Shown: piece by piece, positions 17,939 through 26,020 of the stretch
Numbering within the stretch: the first letter of the stretch is position 1
Layout of the letters: each line of letters begins with the position of its first letter
Assembly (NCBI RefSeq): GCF_012985465.1
Contig: NZ_JAAQWN010000003.1
Coordinates: 62,001-126,000 of the forward strand
Direction: 5' to 3'
Source of the DNA: Pseudomonas sp. WS 5079
GTDB taxonomy: Bacteria > Pseudomonadota > Gammaproteobacteria > Pseudomonadales > Pseudomonadaceae
Length of the DNA stretch: 64,000 nucleotides
Position numbers and translations under genes: made by a program
The notes under the pieces: generated by a model
The model's input: the letters and a program-made list of their open reading frames with translations, nothing else
Databases searched by the model: none
Told to the model about the DNA's origin: nothing

Positions 17939-19533
17939 GCGTGTCTCCAGCGCGTGGCGCGGGTTTCGATGCGTTGGCCGATAAGGTTGAGTGCCGCGCC
18001 CGTGAGGCCGACCAGGAGCATGCCGCTCATGATCAGGTCCATGCGCAGCAGCTGTTGGGCGCCGATCATCAGGCTGCCGATGCCGCCATTGGACGGCATG
18101 AAATATTCCGCGCCGATGGTGCCCAGCCAGGCGTAGATCAGGCTCAGGCGCAGCCCGGCAAAAATGCCCGCCGCCGCCCCCGGCAGCACCAGGCGGCGCA
18201 GGCGCAGGGCCAGGCTCAGGCGCAGCACCTGGGCGGCTTCATTGAGCTGCGGCGAGAGGTTGAGCACGCTGCGTTGGGTGGCGATAAACAGCGGGAAAAA
18301 CGCGGCAAGGGCGATAAACACCGACTTGGCCAACTCCCCCAGGCCGAACCAGGCGGTAAGCAGCGGTACCCAGGCAAAAATCGCGATCTGGCGCAGCGCC
18401 GCCAGGGTCGGGCCCAATACCCGCTCACTGCGGCGCGACAGGCCCAACAGCAGGCCAAGGGCAAAACCCAGCCCGCCGCCAAGGAGCAAGCCACTCAAGG
18501 TGCGTCCCAGGCTTTTGCCCAGGGCGCTGGGCAGGCTGCCATCGAATATGCCGCTGGCGGTGGTGTACAACACGGTCCACGGGCTGACCAGGATATTGGG
18601 ATCGACCCAGTCCAGGGCTGTCGCCGACTGCCACAGCGCCAACAGGCTCAAGGGCAGCAACCACGGTTGCAGGCGTTGCCAGCCCTGGTAGCGCGGGCCA
18701 CGGCGGATCTGCGCGGTCGCCGGATGGGGCCAGTGCACCCACTTGCGATCCAGCCAGCCAATGCCGCGATCCATCGCCACGCCCAGCACGCCAATGACCA
18801 CGATGCATACAAATACGATATCGAGCATGAACAGCTGCCGTGCCCACACCATCAGGTAGCCGATGCCTTCGCTGGAGGCCAGCAATTCCACGGCCAGCAA
18901 CGAGGTCCAGCCGGCGGCCAGGGCCAGGCGTACACCTGCCATGAAGGCGGGCAGTGCGGCGGGCAGGATCAGCCGGCGGATCAGCAGGTGCGTGGGCAAG
19001 CGCAGCACCCGCGCGGCCTCGCGTAAACCGGGCTGGGCGTCGCGCACGCCGACCAGGGTGTGCAGGGTCACGGGCACCACAATCGCCTTGACCAGCACCA
19101 CCAGCTTGAGGGTTTCGCCAATCCCGAAAAACACCATGAACAGCGGGATCCAGGCCAGGGTCGGGACTTGCGACAGGGCGCTGAAGGTGGGGAACACCAG
19201 GCGCTCGGCGCGGGCACTCAAGCCCAGCAGCGCACCCAGCAACGCTCCGGCGCCGACCCCTGCGAGCAAACCCCAGAACAGCCGTTGCAGGCTGATCGCC
19301 AAATGGCTCCACAACTCGCCGCCGGCCAGCTCCACGGCGCTGCTCCAGACCAGCGCGGGGGCGGGCAATATTTGCTCGCTCATCCAGTGCTGACGGCTGG
19401 CCAGCCACCACAGCGCAAACAGCGTGAGTGGCAGCAGCCATGGCAGCAGGCGTTCACTCAGGTTCGGCCAATGTGCCCGCCCGGCCTTGGCAGGGGCGGC
19501 GAGCGGCAGGCTCAACAGTGAGATTCGGGCCAT
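17935..19533 (-). CDS. atsB: Fused double permease of the sulfate-ester ABC transporter
   Basis: A 532-residue inner-membrane protein consisting of two tandem SsuC/TauC-like permease units. Each has its own coupling loop: EAARVLRLPTHLLIRRLILP in the first half and EAAQVLRLSLALRLRRLVLP in the second. Most importers of this class use a homodimer of a single unit; here both copies lie in one chain, with about twelve hydrophobic segments. Its stop overlaps the atsC start (ATGA). The start lies 286 bases from the divergent atsR, so the two transcripts share a regulatory region. Confidence 0.88.
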   Translation of the reverse strand: MARISLLSLPLAAPAKAGRAHWPNLSERLLPWLLPLTLFALWWLASRQHWMSEQILPAPALVWSSAVELAGGELWSHLAISLQRLFWGLLAGVGAGALLGALLGLSARAERLVFPTFSALSQVPTLAWIPLFMVFFGIGETLKLVVLVKAIVVPVTLHTLVGVRDAQPGLREAARVLRLPTHLLIRRLILPAALPAFMAGVRLALAAGWTSLLAVELLASSEGIGYLMVWARQLFMLDIVFVCIVVIGVLGVAMDRGIGWLDRKWVHWPHPATAQIRRGPRYQGWQRLQPWLLPLSLLALWQSATALDWVDPNILVSPWTVLYTTASGIFDGSLPSALGKSLGRTLSGLLLGGGLGFALGLLLGLSRRSERVLGPTLAALRQIAIFAWVPLLTAWFGLGELAKSVFIALAAFFPLFIATQRSVLNLSPQLNEAAQVLRLSLALRLRRLVLPGAAAGIFAGLRLSLIYAWLGTIGAEYFMPSNGGIGSLMIGAQQLLRMDLIMSGMLLVGLTGAALNLIGQRIETRATRWRHA

Positions 19534-19819
19534 GGAAGACCTCCGTGGTCGGCGAGTGCGTTATGTGATTTTGATCTTATAAACAAACAATCAAGATTAT
19601 TTAGGGATAAGAAAAACCATTTAAAGCCTCTGCCCAACACGCATCCAATGCATTTGGAGAATATTTTCCATGCTGTTGATGCATAACCCTCTGGAACCGG
19701 CGTCTGCGGCTGCATAGTCCAAAAAGCTATTAAATTGTGAATTTATAGTATTTAAAGTTTTGATCGTGTTGTGCGTACTTTCTGCTCCAAAGGCCACCGT
19801 CGCCCACAGGAGCACCGCT
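19534..19819. promoter_or_regulatory. Divergent regulatory region of atsBCA and atsR
   Basis: This AT-rich gap of 286 bases separates two divergently transcribed halves of one transporter. On the minus strand TTTTTCTTATCCCTAAATAA lies near 19597-19616 and resembles the TTATTCC-type motif seen before other sulfur genes of this window. Near atsR there is an AT-rich stretch around 19730-19765. Regulation by CysB or a LysR-type sulfate-ester regulator is likely from family knowledge; no site is proven. Confidence 0.5.
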
Positions 19820-20821
19820 ATGAAACTGCCCTTTAAACGCTTGATCACCCTGGTCGCCGGCACCGCGCTCGCCGGGCTGGTGCATGCCGCCGACCTCAAG
19901 GAAATCCGCATCGCCGTGCCCGACCTGAGCGCCGGTACCCAGAACAGCGGTGGTGGCTTGACGGATGTGCTGAGGAGCCAGCAGATCTTTGAAAAAGCCT
20001 TCGCCGACCAGGGCATCAAGATCCAGTGGAATTACTTCAAGGGTGCCGGCCCCGTGATCAATGAAGCCTTTGCCAACGGCCAGGTGGACCTGGCTTACCT
20101 GGGCGACCTGGCAGCGATCATCGGCCGTTCCAATGGCCTCGACACCCGCCTGTTGAGCGCCACCGCTCGCGGGGTGAAGCAATACCTGGGCGTGGTGCCG
20201 GGCTCGGGGATCAAGACCTTGCAGGACCTTAAGGGCAAGCGTGTGGCGGTGTTTCGCGGCACGGCCACCCAGTTGTCCCTCAACGGCGCCCTGGCCAGCC
20301 AGGGCTTGAGTGAAAAGGACCTGAAGATCATCAACCTGGATTTCAACGCCGCCGTGGCCGCCCTGGCCGCCAAGCAGATCGATGCGACCTGGGGCGGGTC
20401 GAACCTCAGTTCATTGCAGGCCAAGGGCCTGGCCGAAATCCCCCTGACCACCAAGGACCTTGGCGACGCAGGCAGCATCCAGGCGGTGCTGGTGGGCAGC
20501 GGCACGTTTGTCGACGCCCATCCCGAGGTGGTGGCCAAGCTGCTCAAGGCGCAGCAGCAGGCGGTGCAGTGGTTGACCGATGACAACAACAAGCAGGCGT
20601 ATATCGATTTGGTGTCGGGGCTGGCGAGTTATCCGCCGGTGATTCTGACCAATGATCTGAAGGATCAGAAACTCAGTGAGATTTTCCCGTCGACGTTGGA
20701 TCCGGTGTTCCTGGGCAAGCTGCAGGACGCGGTGGATCTGGCTTCGAAGGAGCGGCTGATTCGCAAGTCGTTCCAGGTCAGTGATTGGGTGGTGCCGGGG
20801 TTGGTGGCGGCGCAACTGTAG
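19820..20821 (+). CDS. atsR: Sulfate-ester ABC transporter substrate-binding protein
   Basis: A 333-residue periplasmic binding protein of the SsuA/TauA (NMT1-like) family. It has a signal peptide (LITLVAGTALAGLVHA, cleavage near residue 24) and the typical lobe patterns GAGPVINEAFANGQVDLAYLG and LQDLKGKRVAVFRGTATQLS. ATG 19820 is chosen because CAGGAG precedes it. It faces away from atsBCA across a shared control region, so the binding protein is expressed apart from its permease. The TAG stop belongs to a GTAGGAGCC string like the end of a REP element. Confidence 0.88.
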   Translation: MKLPFKRLITLVAGTALAGLVHAADLKEIRIAVPDLSAGTQNSGGGLTDVLRSQQIFEKAFADQGIKIQWNYFKGAGPVINEAFANGQVDLAYLGDLAAIIGRSNGLDTRLLSATARGVKQYLGVVPGSGIKTLQDLKGKRVAVFRGTATQLSLNGALASQGLSEKDLKIINLDFNAAVAALAAKQIDATWGGSNLSSLQAKGLAEIPLTTKDLGDAGSIQAVLVGSGTFVDAHPEVVAKLLKAQQQAVQWLTDDNNKQAYIDLVSGLASYPPVILTNDLKDQKLSEIFPSTLDPVFLGKLQDAVDLASKERLIRKSFQVSDWVVPGLVAAQL

Positions 20822-20875
20822 GAGCCTTCAACGATAACGCGGGGTGCCTGGTGCCCCGCAGTGTGCTCAGGTTTT

Positions 20876-21014
20876 TCGCCGGCAAGCCGGCTCCTACAGG
20901 GGCCCGCTAGACCGCGAAGTGAAATCTACAGTGCATGAACGGGCCTCATCGCAGGCAAGCCAGCCCCCACATGGGAGTGCGGTCAAATGTGGGAGCTGGC
21001 TTGCCTGCGATGGC
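20876..21014. repeat. REP cluster (one single, one pair)
   Basis: A single GTAG-class half (GCCGGCAAGCCGGCTCCTAC, 20879-20898) is followed by a short inverted pair (CATCGCAGGCAAGCCAGCCC ... GGGAGCTGGCTTGCCTGCGATG) at 20946-21014. It lies between the convergent atsR and LysR genes. Confidence 0.85.
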
Positions 21015-21019
21015 GCCCT

Positions 21020-21940
21020 TCAGACCGCCACATCCACCTCCTGCCGATCCACCGCCACCAACGTCTCGATCATCGCTTTTGCCGCCGGCGACAAGCGCGA
21101 GCCGGTGCGGCTGACGATCCCGCACCGCGCGCTCATGGTCTCCATGTTCTGTGGCAGGTTGCGCCAGTGCAGCAGCACCAGGGCGCCGCGGGCGATGTCC
21201 TCGGCAAAGGCTTCCTCGGTGCCCACGCCAATGGCGTTGGACTGCAACACGATCTTCACCAGCGCCGGGAAGTGTTCGGTCTGGATGCTCGGTGAAAAGT
21301 CCATGCGCCCGCTGAGGTTCGCCAGCAGTTTGCGAATGCCCTGGGAGATCAGCGGCGACGCCAGCGGGTAGTCGAACATGTCGTTGGTCGAAAGGCTGTC
21401 CTTGGCCAGCAGTGGGTGGCCAGGCCTGCAAAAAAATACCCCGCGCTTGGGCGAAAGCGCCTGGGTCTGAAAATTCGGATCGGCTTCGAACTGGCGGATG
21501 TCGGCGATAAAGAATTCGATCTCTTCCCGGCTCAGGCTGCGGCTCAGGGTTTCCCAGTTATCCACCTGAAATCGCGTGCGGATTTTCGGGTGCGCGTTGA
21601 CGAAGCGCGCCACCGCGTCCGGCACCAGCTTCACCGCTGGCGCCGGGCCGCAACCGAAGCGCAGTTCGCCGGCATCGAGCTTGGTCATGCGCGTCACTTC
21701 ACTGCTCAGCAGCGCGGCGCCGTGCACCAGGCTCAGGGCATGTTGCAGCACCACCTGGCCTTCCGGGGTGGGGCGCAGATCCTTGTGGCCACGGTCCACC
21801 AGCACGCAGCCAAATTCCTGTTCCAGGCCCTGGATGCTGCGGCTGAACGCCGGTTGCGTGATGCCCATGGCGTCGGCCGCGCGCACAAAACTGCGGTGTT
21901 CGTTGAGGGCGATGAAGTAGCGCAGTTGGCGAAGATCCAT
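21020..21940 (-). CDS. LysR-family regulator next to atsK
   Basis: A 306-residue LysR-type regulator. The N-terminal winged helix (about 1-60) has FVRAADAMGITQPAFSRSIQGLE. The effector domain begins with the unusual motif ELRFGCGPAPA. It is a close relative of the LysR protein at 24921-25865, sharing this motif and the pattern GRKDL/GHKDL-PT-GQV-L. ATG 21940 starts MDLRQLRYFIALNEH; a longer frame of five codons is less likely. It is divergent from atsK with 181 bases between, so atsK is the probable target. In P. putida, SftR controls atsK and the ats genes; this protein or its neighbour could be the equivalent. Confidence 0.85.
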   Translation of the reverse strand: MDLRQLRYFIALNEHRSFVRAADAMGITQPAFSRSIQGLEQEFGCVLVDRGHKDLRPTPEGQVVLQHALSLVHGAALLSSEVTRMTKLDAGELRFGCGPAPAVKLVPDAVARFVNAHPKIRTRFQVDNWETLSRSLSREEIEFFIADIRQFEADPNFQTQALSPKRGVFFCRPGHPLLAKDSLSTNDMFDYPLASPLISQGIRKLLANLSGRMDFSPSIQTEHFPALVKIVLQSNAIGVGTEEAFAEDIARGALVLLHWRNLPQNMETMSARCGIVSRTGSRLSPAAKAMIETLVAVDRQEVDVAV

Positions 21941-22014
21941 ATGCTTTCCCGGCATTTTAAAAATAGGTCGAAGGCATTTGCGACCAGGGGAGCTGAGGTT
22001 TTAAATGCAAGCTC

Positions 22015-22031
22015 TTATTCCGTCAACGAAG
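22015..22031. promoter_or_regulatory. TTATTCC-type motif before atsK
   Basis: TTATTCCGTCAACGAAG lies between the LysR gene and atsK, about 90 bases before the atsK start. A near-identical string with one base fewer in the centre, TTATTCCTTAACGAATA, precedes the hydrolase gene at 33567. A shared regulator site (perhaps CysB) is suspected. Confidence 0.4.
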
Positions 22032-22121
22032 CATGTGTTCATTTGCTAGACCTAAATTGCATATGAATAGAGCGTTGGCACAGCGTCACCCAACCGTAAG
22101 CAGACACATGAGGGTCATCCA

Positions 22122-23027
22122 ATGAGCAATGCCGCACTCGCTGTTCAACCCGTCGCCCTGGCGCTGGATATCCACCCGGTCGCCGGGCGTATCGGCGCCG
22201 AGATCCGGGGCATCAAACTGTCCGGCGACCTCGACGCCGCCACCGTCGACGCCATCCAGCAAGCGCTGGTGCAGTACAAGGTGATCTTCTTTCGGCAGCA
22301 GACTCACCTCGATGACCAGAGCCAGGAAGCGTTTGCCCACTTGCTCGGCGAGCCGATTGCCCACCCCACGGTGCCGGTGCGCGATGGCACGCGGTTTTTG
22401 CTGGAACTCGATGGCGCCCGTGGTCATCGTGCCAACTCCTGGCACACCGATGTGACCTTCGTCGATGCGTACCCCAAGGCCTCGATCCTGCGTTCGGTGC
22501 TGGCGCCGCCATCGGGTGGCGACACGGTCTGGGCCAACACTTCCAGCGCCTACAACGACTTGACGCCCGAAGTGCGCGCGCTGGCCGACACCCTGTGGGC
22601 GGTACACAGCAACGAATACGACTACGCCGCGCGCAAGCCGGATGTGGCGCCTGAAAAGCTCGAGGAATACCGCAAAATCTTCACCTCGACGGTGTACGAG
22701 ACCGAGCACCCGGTGGTGCGCGTACACCCGGTCAGCGGCGAGAAGACCTTGCTGCTGGGGCATTTCGTCAAGCGCCTGAAGGGCTACTCGCAGGCCGATT
22801 CCGCGCACTTGTTCAACTTGCTGCAAAGCCACGTCACCCGCCTGGAAAACACCGTGCGCTGGCGCTGGAACACCGGCGACGTAGCGATCTGGGACAACCG
22901 CGCCACCCAGCATTACGCAGTGGATGACTACGGCACCCAGGAACGCATCGTGCGCCGCGTGACCCTCAAGGGTGATGTGCCGGTCGGGGTACAGGGGCAG
23001 CGGAGCCAGACCATCAAGGGCGTGTAG
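22122..23027 (+). CDS. atsK: 2-oxoglutarate-dependent alkylsulfatase (TauD/TfdA family)
   Basis: AtsK oxidises alkyl sulfate esters, using 2-oxoglutarate, O2 and Fe(II), to release sulfate and the aldehyde. The protein is 301 residues, the length of P. putida AtsK as I remember it. The iron triad is complete: His108 and Asp110 in WHTDVTF and His264 in ATQHYAVDDYG, the same numbering as that enzyme. Arg residues in the last 30 positions (RIVRRVTL) serve 2-oxoglutarate binding. It lies between two LysR genes and two sulfatases and completes the sulfate-ester block. It is cytoplasmic. Confidence 0.92.
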   Translation: MSNAALAVQPVALALDIHPVAGRIGAEIRGIKLSGDLDAATVDAIQQALVQYKVIFFRQQTHLDDQSQEAFAHLLGEPIAHPTVPVRDGTRFLLELDGARGHRANSWHTDVTFVDAYPKASILRSVLAPPSGGDTVWANTSSAYNDLTPEVRALADTLWAVHSNEYDYAARKPDVAPEKLEEYRKIFTSTVYETEHPVVRVHPVSGEKTLLLGHFVKRLKGYSQADSAHLFNLLQSHVTRLENTVRWRWNTGDVAIWDNRATQHYAVDDYGTQERIVRRVTLKGDVPVGVQGQRSQTIKGV

Positions 23028-23055
23028 CCCAGCGCAGATCAACTGTGGGAGATCA

Positions 23056-23148
23056 ACTGTGGGAGCGGGCTTGCCCGCGATAGCGGTATGTCAGTTAACA
23101 ACTGTGTTGGCTGATCCACCGCTATCGCGGGCAAGCCCGCTCCCACAG
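23056..23148. repeat. Paired REP element after atsK
   Basis: Inverted cores TGTGGGAGCGGGCTTGCCCG and CGGGCAAGCCCGCTCCCACA lie between convergent atsK and the second sulfatase. A 14-base direct duplication (GATCAACTGTGGGA twice, about 23036-23063) marks its left edge, and a run of nine G its right edge. Confidence 0.9.
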
Positions 23149-23156
23149 GGGGGGGG

Positions 23157-24761
23157 TCACCAAACCCCGATCTGCACCACCTTTTCCGCTTCCGGCTCCC
23201 CATAACGAAACCGTTGGCCACGCAGGTCAATCTCCGCGTGGCTGATGGTGGTGCGCCGCTTCAAACCCCGCAGCCATTCGAACAGATAGCCCTGATGCTC
23301 TTCGCGCACCGGGGCATACGCCGGGTCAGCGCCCAAATCGTGCAGTTCCTGGGGATCGTTTTCGAGGTCGAACAGCTGCGCGCGAAAGCCGTCATAGGCC
23401 AGGTATTTCCAGCGTTCGCTGCGCACCATGGTCATGCGGCAACGGTCGATCGGCTGCGCCAGGCGTTCGCGGGCCGGGGCCTGGAAGGCGTAGTCGTACT
23501 CGGCAATGGCGTAGCGGCGCCAGTCGGTTTCCAGGCCATGCAGCAGCGCGATCAACGAGCGGCCTTCCAGGCGATGCTCGGCGTTGGGCAGGCCCAGGGC
23601 CTCAAGGAACGTGGGCAGGGCATCGATGGTTTCCACCAGGCGCGCGTCCACCGTACCCCGACTGATATCGGCAGCGGCACGCGGGTCGCGGACAATCAGC
23701 GGAACCCCCACCGCGGGCTCCAGCAAAAACTCTTTTTCGCCCAGGTGGTGGTCGCCGAGGAAGTCGCCATGGTCGCTGGTGAACACAATCAGCGTGTCAT
23801 CCCAGCGGCCAGTGCTGTGCAGCACATCGAACAGTCGGCCGAGCTGGTCATCGACCTGCTTGATCAGGCCCATGTAGGTGGGAATCACCCGTAGCCGTAC
23901 CTCGTCGCGAGAAAAATTCAGGCTTTCCTGGTGTTGGCGGAAGGCCTGGTACACCGGGTGATCGCTGGCCTGCCCGGGCTCGGCGCGGATGGGCGCCTGC
24001 ACCTGATCGACGCCATACAACGCGTGATACGGCGCAGGCGCGATATAGGGCCAGTGCGGCTTGATGTACGACAGGTGCAGGCACCAGGGCTGCTCGCCTT
24101 GTTCGTGGATAAAGTCGATGGCGCGGTCGGTGGTGTAGACCGTCTCCGAATGCGCCTCGTCCACCCGCGCCGGCAAGTGGGCGTTGCGCATGTGCCAGCC
24201 ACTCAGCACTTCCCCGCCTTCGCCGGCGGCGGCGTTGGCCCATTCATGCCAGGGATTGGCGCCGGCATAACCCTGTTCGCGCAGGTAGTGGGTGTAGGGC
24301 GCGGACTCGCGCTTGCTTTCGAACAGCGGGCTGTCGGGGAAGATCCCGTCATGGCGAAAGTACGCCTCGAATCCGACCTCGTTGAGTGGCTGCGCTTGCG
24401 CGCTGTCGGGGTCGATCTCCAGGCGTTGCAAGGCGTCGAGATTGGGCGTGGCGTGGGTCTTGCCCACCAGCGCGGTGCGGATACCGTGGGGGCGCAGGTA
24501 GTCGCCGATGGTCAGCTCTTCCAGGGGCAGCGGCACGGCGTTCCATGCCACTTGATGGCTGCTGACGTAGCGCCCGGTATAGGCCGACATGCGCGACGGC
24601 CCGCAGATCGTGCCCTGGGTGTAGGCACGACTGAAACGCACGCCGGCGGCGGCCAGGCGATCGATATTGGGCGTGTGCAGGTGGGCGTGGCCGTAGCAGG
24701 AAAGGTAATCGCGACGCAGTTGGTCGCACATGATGTAGAGCACGTTGCGCACAGGGGACAT
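23157..24761 (-). CDS. Second formylglycine sulfatase / phosphonate monoester hydrolase-like enzyme
   Basis: A 534-residue member of the sulfatase branch of the alkaline phosphatase superfamily. The modification motif is CGPSR starting at Cys53. The first metal pair is Asp13-Gln14 (in MCDQLRRDYLSC) instead of Asp-Asp, the pattern I associate with phosphonate monoester hydrolases and their promiscuous relatives. The second metal pair lies in FTSDHGDFLGDHHL. No signal peptide is visible. It differs clearly from AtsA in the same cluster, so it probably takes other substrates: alkyl or choline-type sulfates, sulfonates or phosphodiesters. It lies alone between atsK and the second LysR gene. Confidence 0.82.
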   Translation of the reverse strand: MSPVRNVLYIMCDQLRRDYLSCYGHAHLHTPNIDRLAAAGVRFSRAYTQGTICGPSRMSAYTGRYVSSHQVAWNAVPLPLEELTIGDYLRPHGIRTALVGKTHATPNLDALQRLEIDPDSAQAQPLNEVGFEAYFRHDGIFPDSPLFESKRESAPYTHYLREQGYAGANPWHEWANAAAGEGGEVLSGWHMRNAHLPARVDEAHSETVYTTDRAIDFIHEQGEQPWCLHLSYIKPHWPYIAPAPYHALYGVDQVQAPIRAEPGQASDHPVYQAFRQHQESLNFSRDEVRLRVIPTYMGLIKQVDDQLGRLFDVLHSTGRWDDTLIVFTSDHGDFLGDHHLGEKEFLLEPAVGVPLIVRDPRAAADISRGTVDARLVETIDALPTFLEALGLPNAEHRLEGRSLIALLHGLETDWRRYAIAEYDYAFQAPARERLAQPIDRCRMTMVRSERWKYLAYDGFRAQLFDLENDPQELHDLGADPAYAPVREEHQGYLFEWLRGLKRRTTISHAEIDLRGQRFRYGEPEAEKVVQIGVW

Positions 24762-24885
24762 GAGGGTTTACCGAACGGGGAACAGGCGGTGTTTTTCGCC
24801 GGTGAAGCGGGGGTGAGGCAAGTGCATTTGGGGAATGAGGTTTATGCAGTCGGTGCATGGTCAGCCCACATTGGAATGCGATCAA

Positions 24886-24916
24886 CCTGTGGAAGCGGGC
24901 TTGCCCGCGATAGCGG
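24886..24916. repeat. Single REP core
   Basis: CCTGTGGAAGCGGGCTTGCC followed by CGCGATAGCGG: one unpaired REP hairpin between the sulfatase start and the LysR gene, just beyond the LysR stop codon. Confidence 0.75.
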
Positions 24917-24920
24917 TCGT

Positions 24921-25865
24921 TCAGACCGCAAGATTCTCCAGCTCACACACCTGCTCATCCTGCTCATCCACCTCCTTGATCTGCTCGATCATCGCCTCCG
25001 CCAGCGGCGACAACCGATACCCCGCCCGACTGACGATGCCATAGCGGGTGTAACGCTCCTCCAGGTCTTCGGCCAGGCCGTCGATCTTCAAGCACACCAA
25101 GTCGCCCCGGGCCATGTGCAGCACGTCGCTGTTGGCGCTGACGATACCGATGGCGTCGGAACGCAGCACCACCCCCAGCAGGCTGTAGCCGTTCTCGCAT
25201 TCGACATTGGGCGTGTAGTCCGGCCGGCCGCTGAGGTCGACGATGACCTTGCGCAGGTTCGGCGGGCGGATGGTCACGGCCAGGGGATAACTCATCAGCT
25301 CGGCGGCGCTGACACTTTCGCGCTGGGCCAACGGGTGCCCGCTGCGGCAGCAAAAGTGCCATTTGCGCGGGCGCAGGCGGTGGGTCTGGTAGTCGGGGTT
25401 GGCTTCGAAGTGGCGGGTGTCGGCGACGAAGAATTCGAACTCTTCGCTGAGCAGGCGCTTGCCCAGGCTTTGCCAGTCATCCACCTGGAACTGCACGCGA
25501 GCCTTGGGGTAGCGCCCGATAAAGCTGCCGATCGCGCGCGGGATCAACCCGGCCGCCGGGGCCGGGCCGCAGCCAAAGCGCAGCTCGCCGGCTTCCAGGC
25601 CGTTGAACTGGCTGATCTCGTTGGCCAACTGCTGCGCGCCGCTGACCAGGCGCCGTGCATGTTCCAGCAGCACCTGGCCTTGCTTGGTCGGGGCCAGGTC
25701 CTTGCGCCCGCGATCCACCAGTTGGCAGCCGGCACTGTGCTCCAGGGCCTGGATGCTACGGCTGAAGGCCGATTGCGACAGGTTCACGGTGGTCGCGGCC
25801 GCGACAAAGCTGCGCTGTTCGGCGAGGGCGATGAAGTGACGGAGCTGGCGCAAGTCGATATGCAT
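24921..25865 (-). CDS. LysR-family regulator next to the TonB-dependent receptor (SftR-like)
   Basis: A 314-residue LysR-type regulator. DNA-binding helices lie in FVAAATTVNLSQSAFSRSIQALE, and the effector domain has the shared ELRFGCGPAPA motif. The last 20 residues are unusually acidic (EVDEQDEQVCELENLAV). It is divergent from the receptor gene at 26021 with 155 bases between. In P. putida S-313 the LysR regulator SftR is divergent from the receptor gene sftP and controls sulfate-ester use; the same geometry here makes this the better SftR candidate of the two sister regulators. That equivalence is inference. Confidence 0.84.
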   Translation of the reverse strand: MHIDLRQLRHFIALAEQRSFVAAATTVNLSQSAFSRSIQALEHSAGCQLVDRGRKDLAPTKQGQVLLEHARRLVSGAQQLANEISQFNGLEAGELRFGCGPAPAAGLIPRAIGSFIGRYPKARVQFQVDDWQSLGKRLLSEEFEFFVADTRHFEANPDYQTHRLRPRKWHFCCRSGHPLAQRESVSAAELMSYPLAVTIRPPNLRKVIVDLSGRPDYTPNVECENGYSLLGVVLRSDAIGIVSANSDVLHMARGDLVCLKIDGLAEDLEERYTRYGIVSRAGYRLSPLAEAMIEQIKEVDEQDEQVCELENLAV

Positions 25866-26020
25866 TTTTCACATTAAAAATATCGGGGAAATGCATTGGC
25901 TATGCATTAGGTCGACTCCTTATAAAGGCTATCTCTTATGCAGTAAATGTTTGTAAAAACATAAATAAATAACTTTATCGAATATGTGACTGTGCATATT
26001 CCGCGATTCCGGAGCCGCTT
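25866..26020. promoter_or_regulatory. Divergent control region of the LysR gene and receptor
   Basis: This AT-rich 155-base gap contains GACTCCTTATAAAGGCTATC (about 25914-25933) and GTAAATGTTTGTAAAAACATAAATAA further on, which includes the dyad ATGTTT-GTAA-AAACAT. LysR-type regulators usually bind such spaces; the exact operator is not identified. Confidence 0.4.

Noticed and set aside
23146..23154. Nine-base G-run as a phase-variation tract
   Set aside because: It lies outside any coding region, at the edge of a REP element where G-runs are common in this genome.
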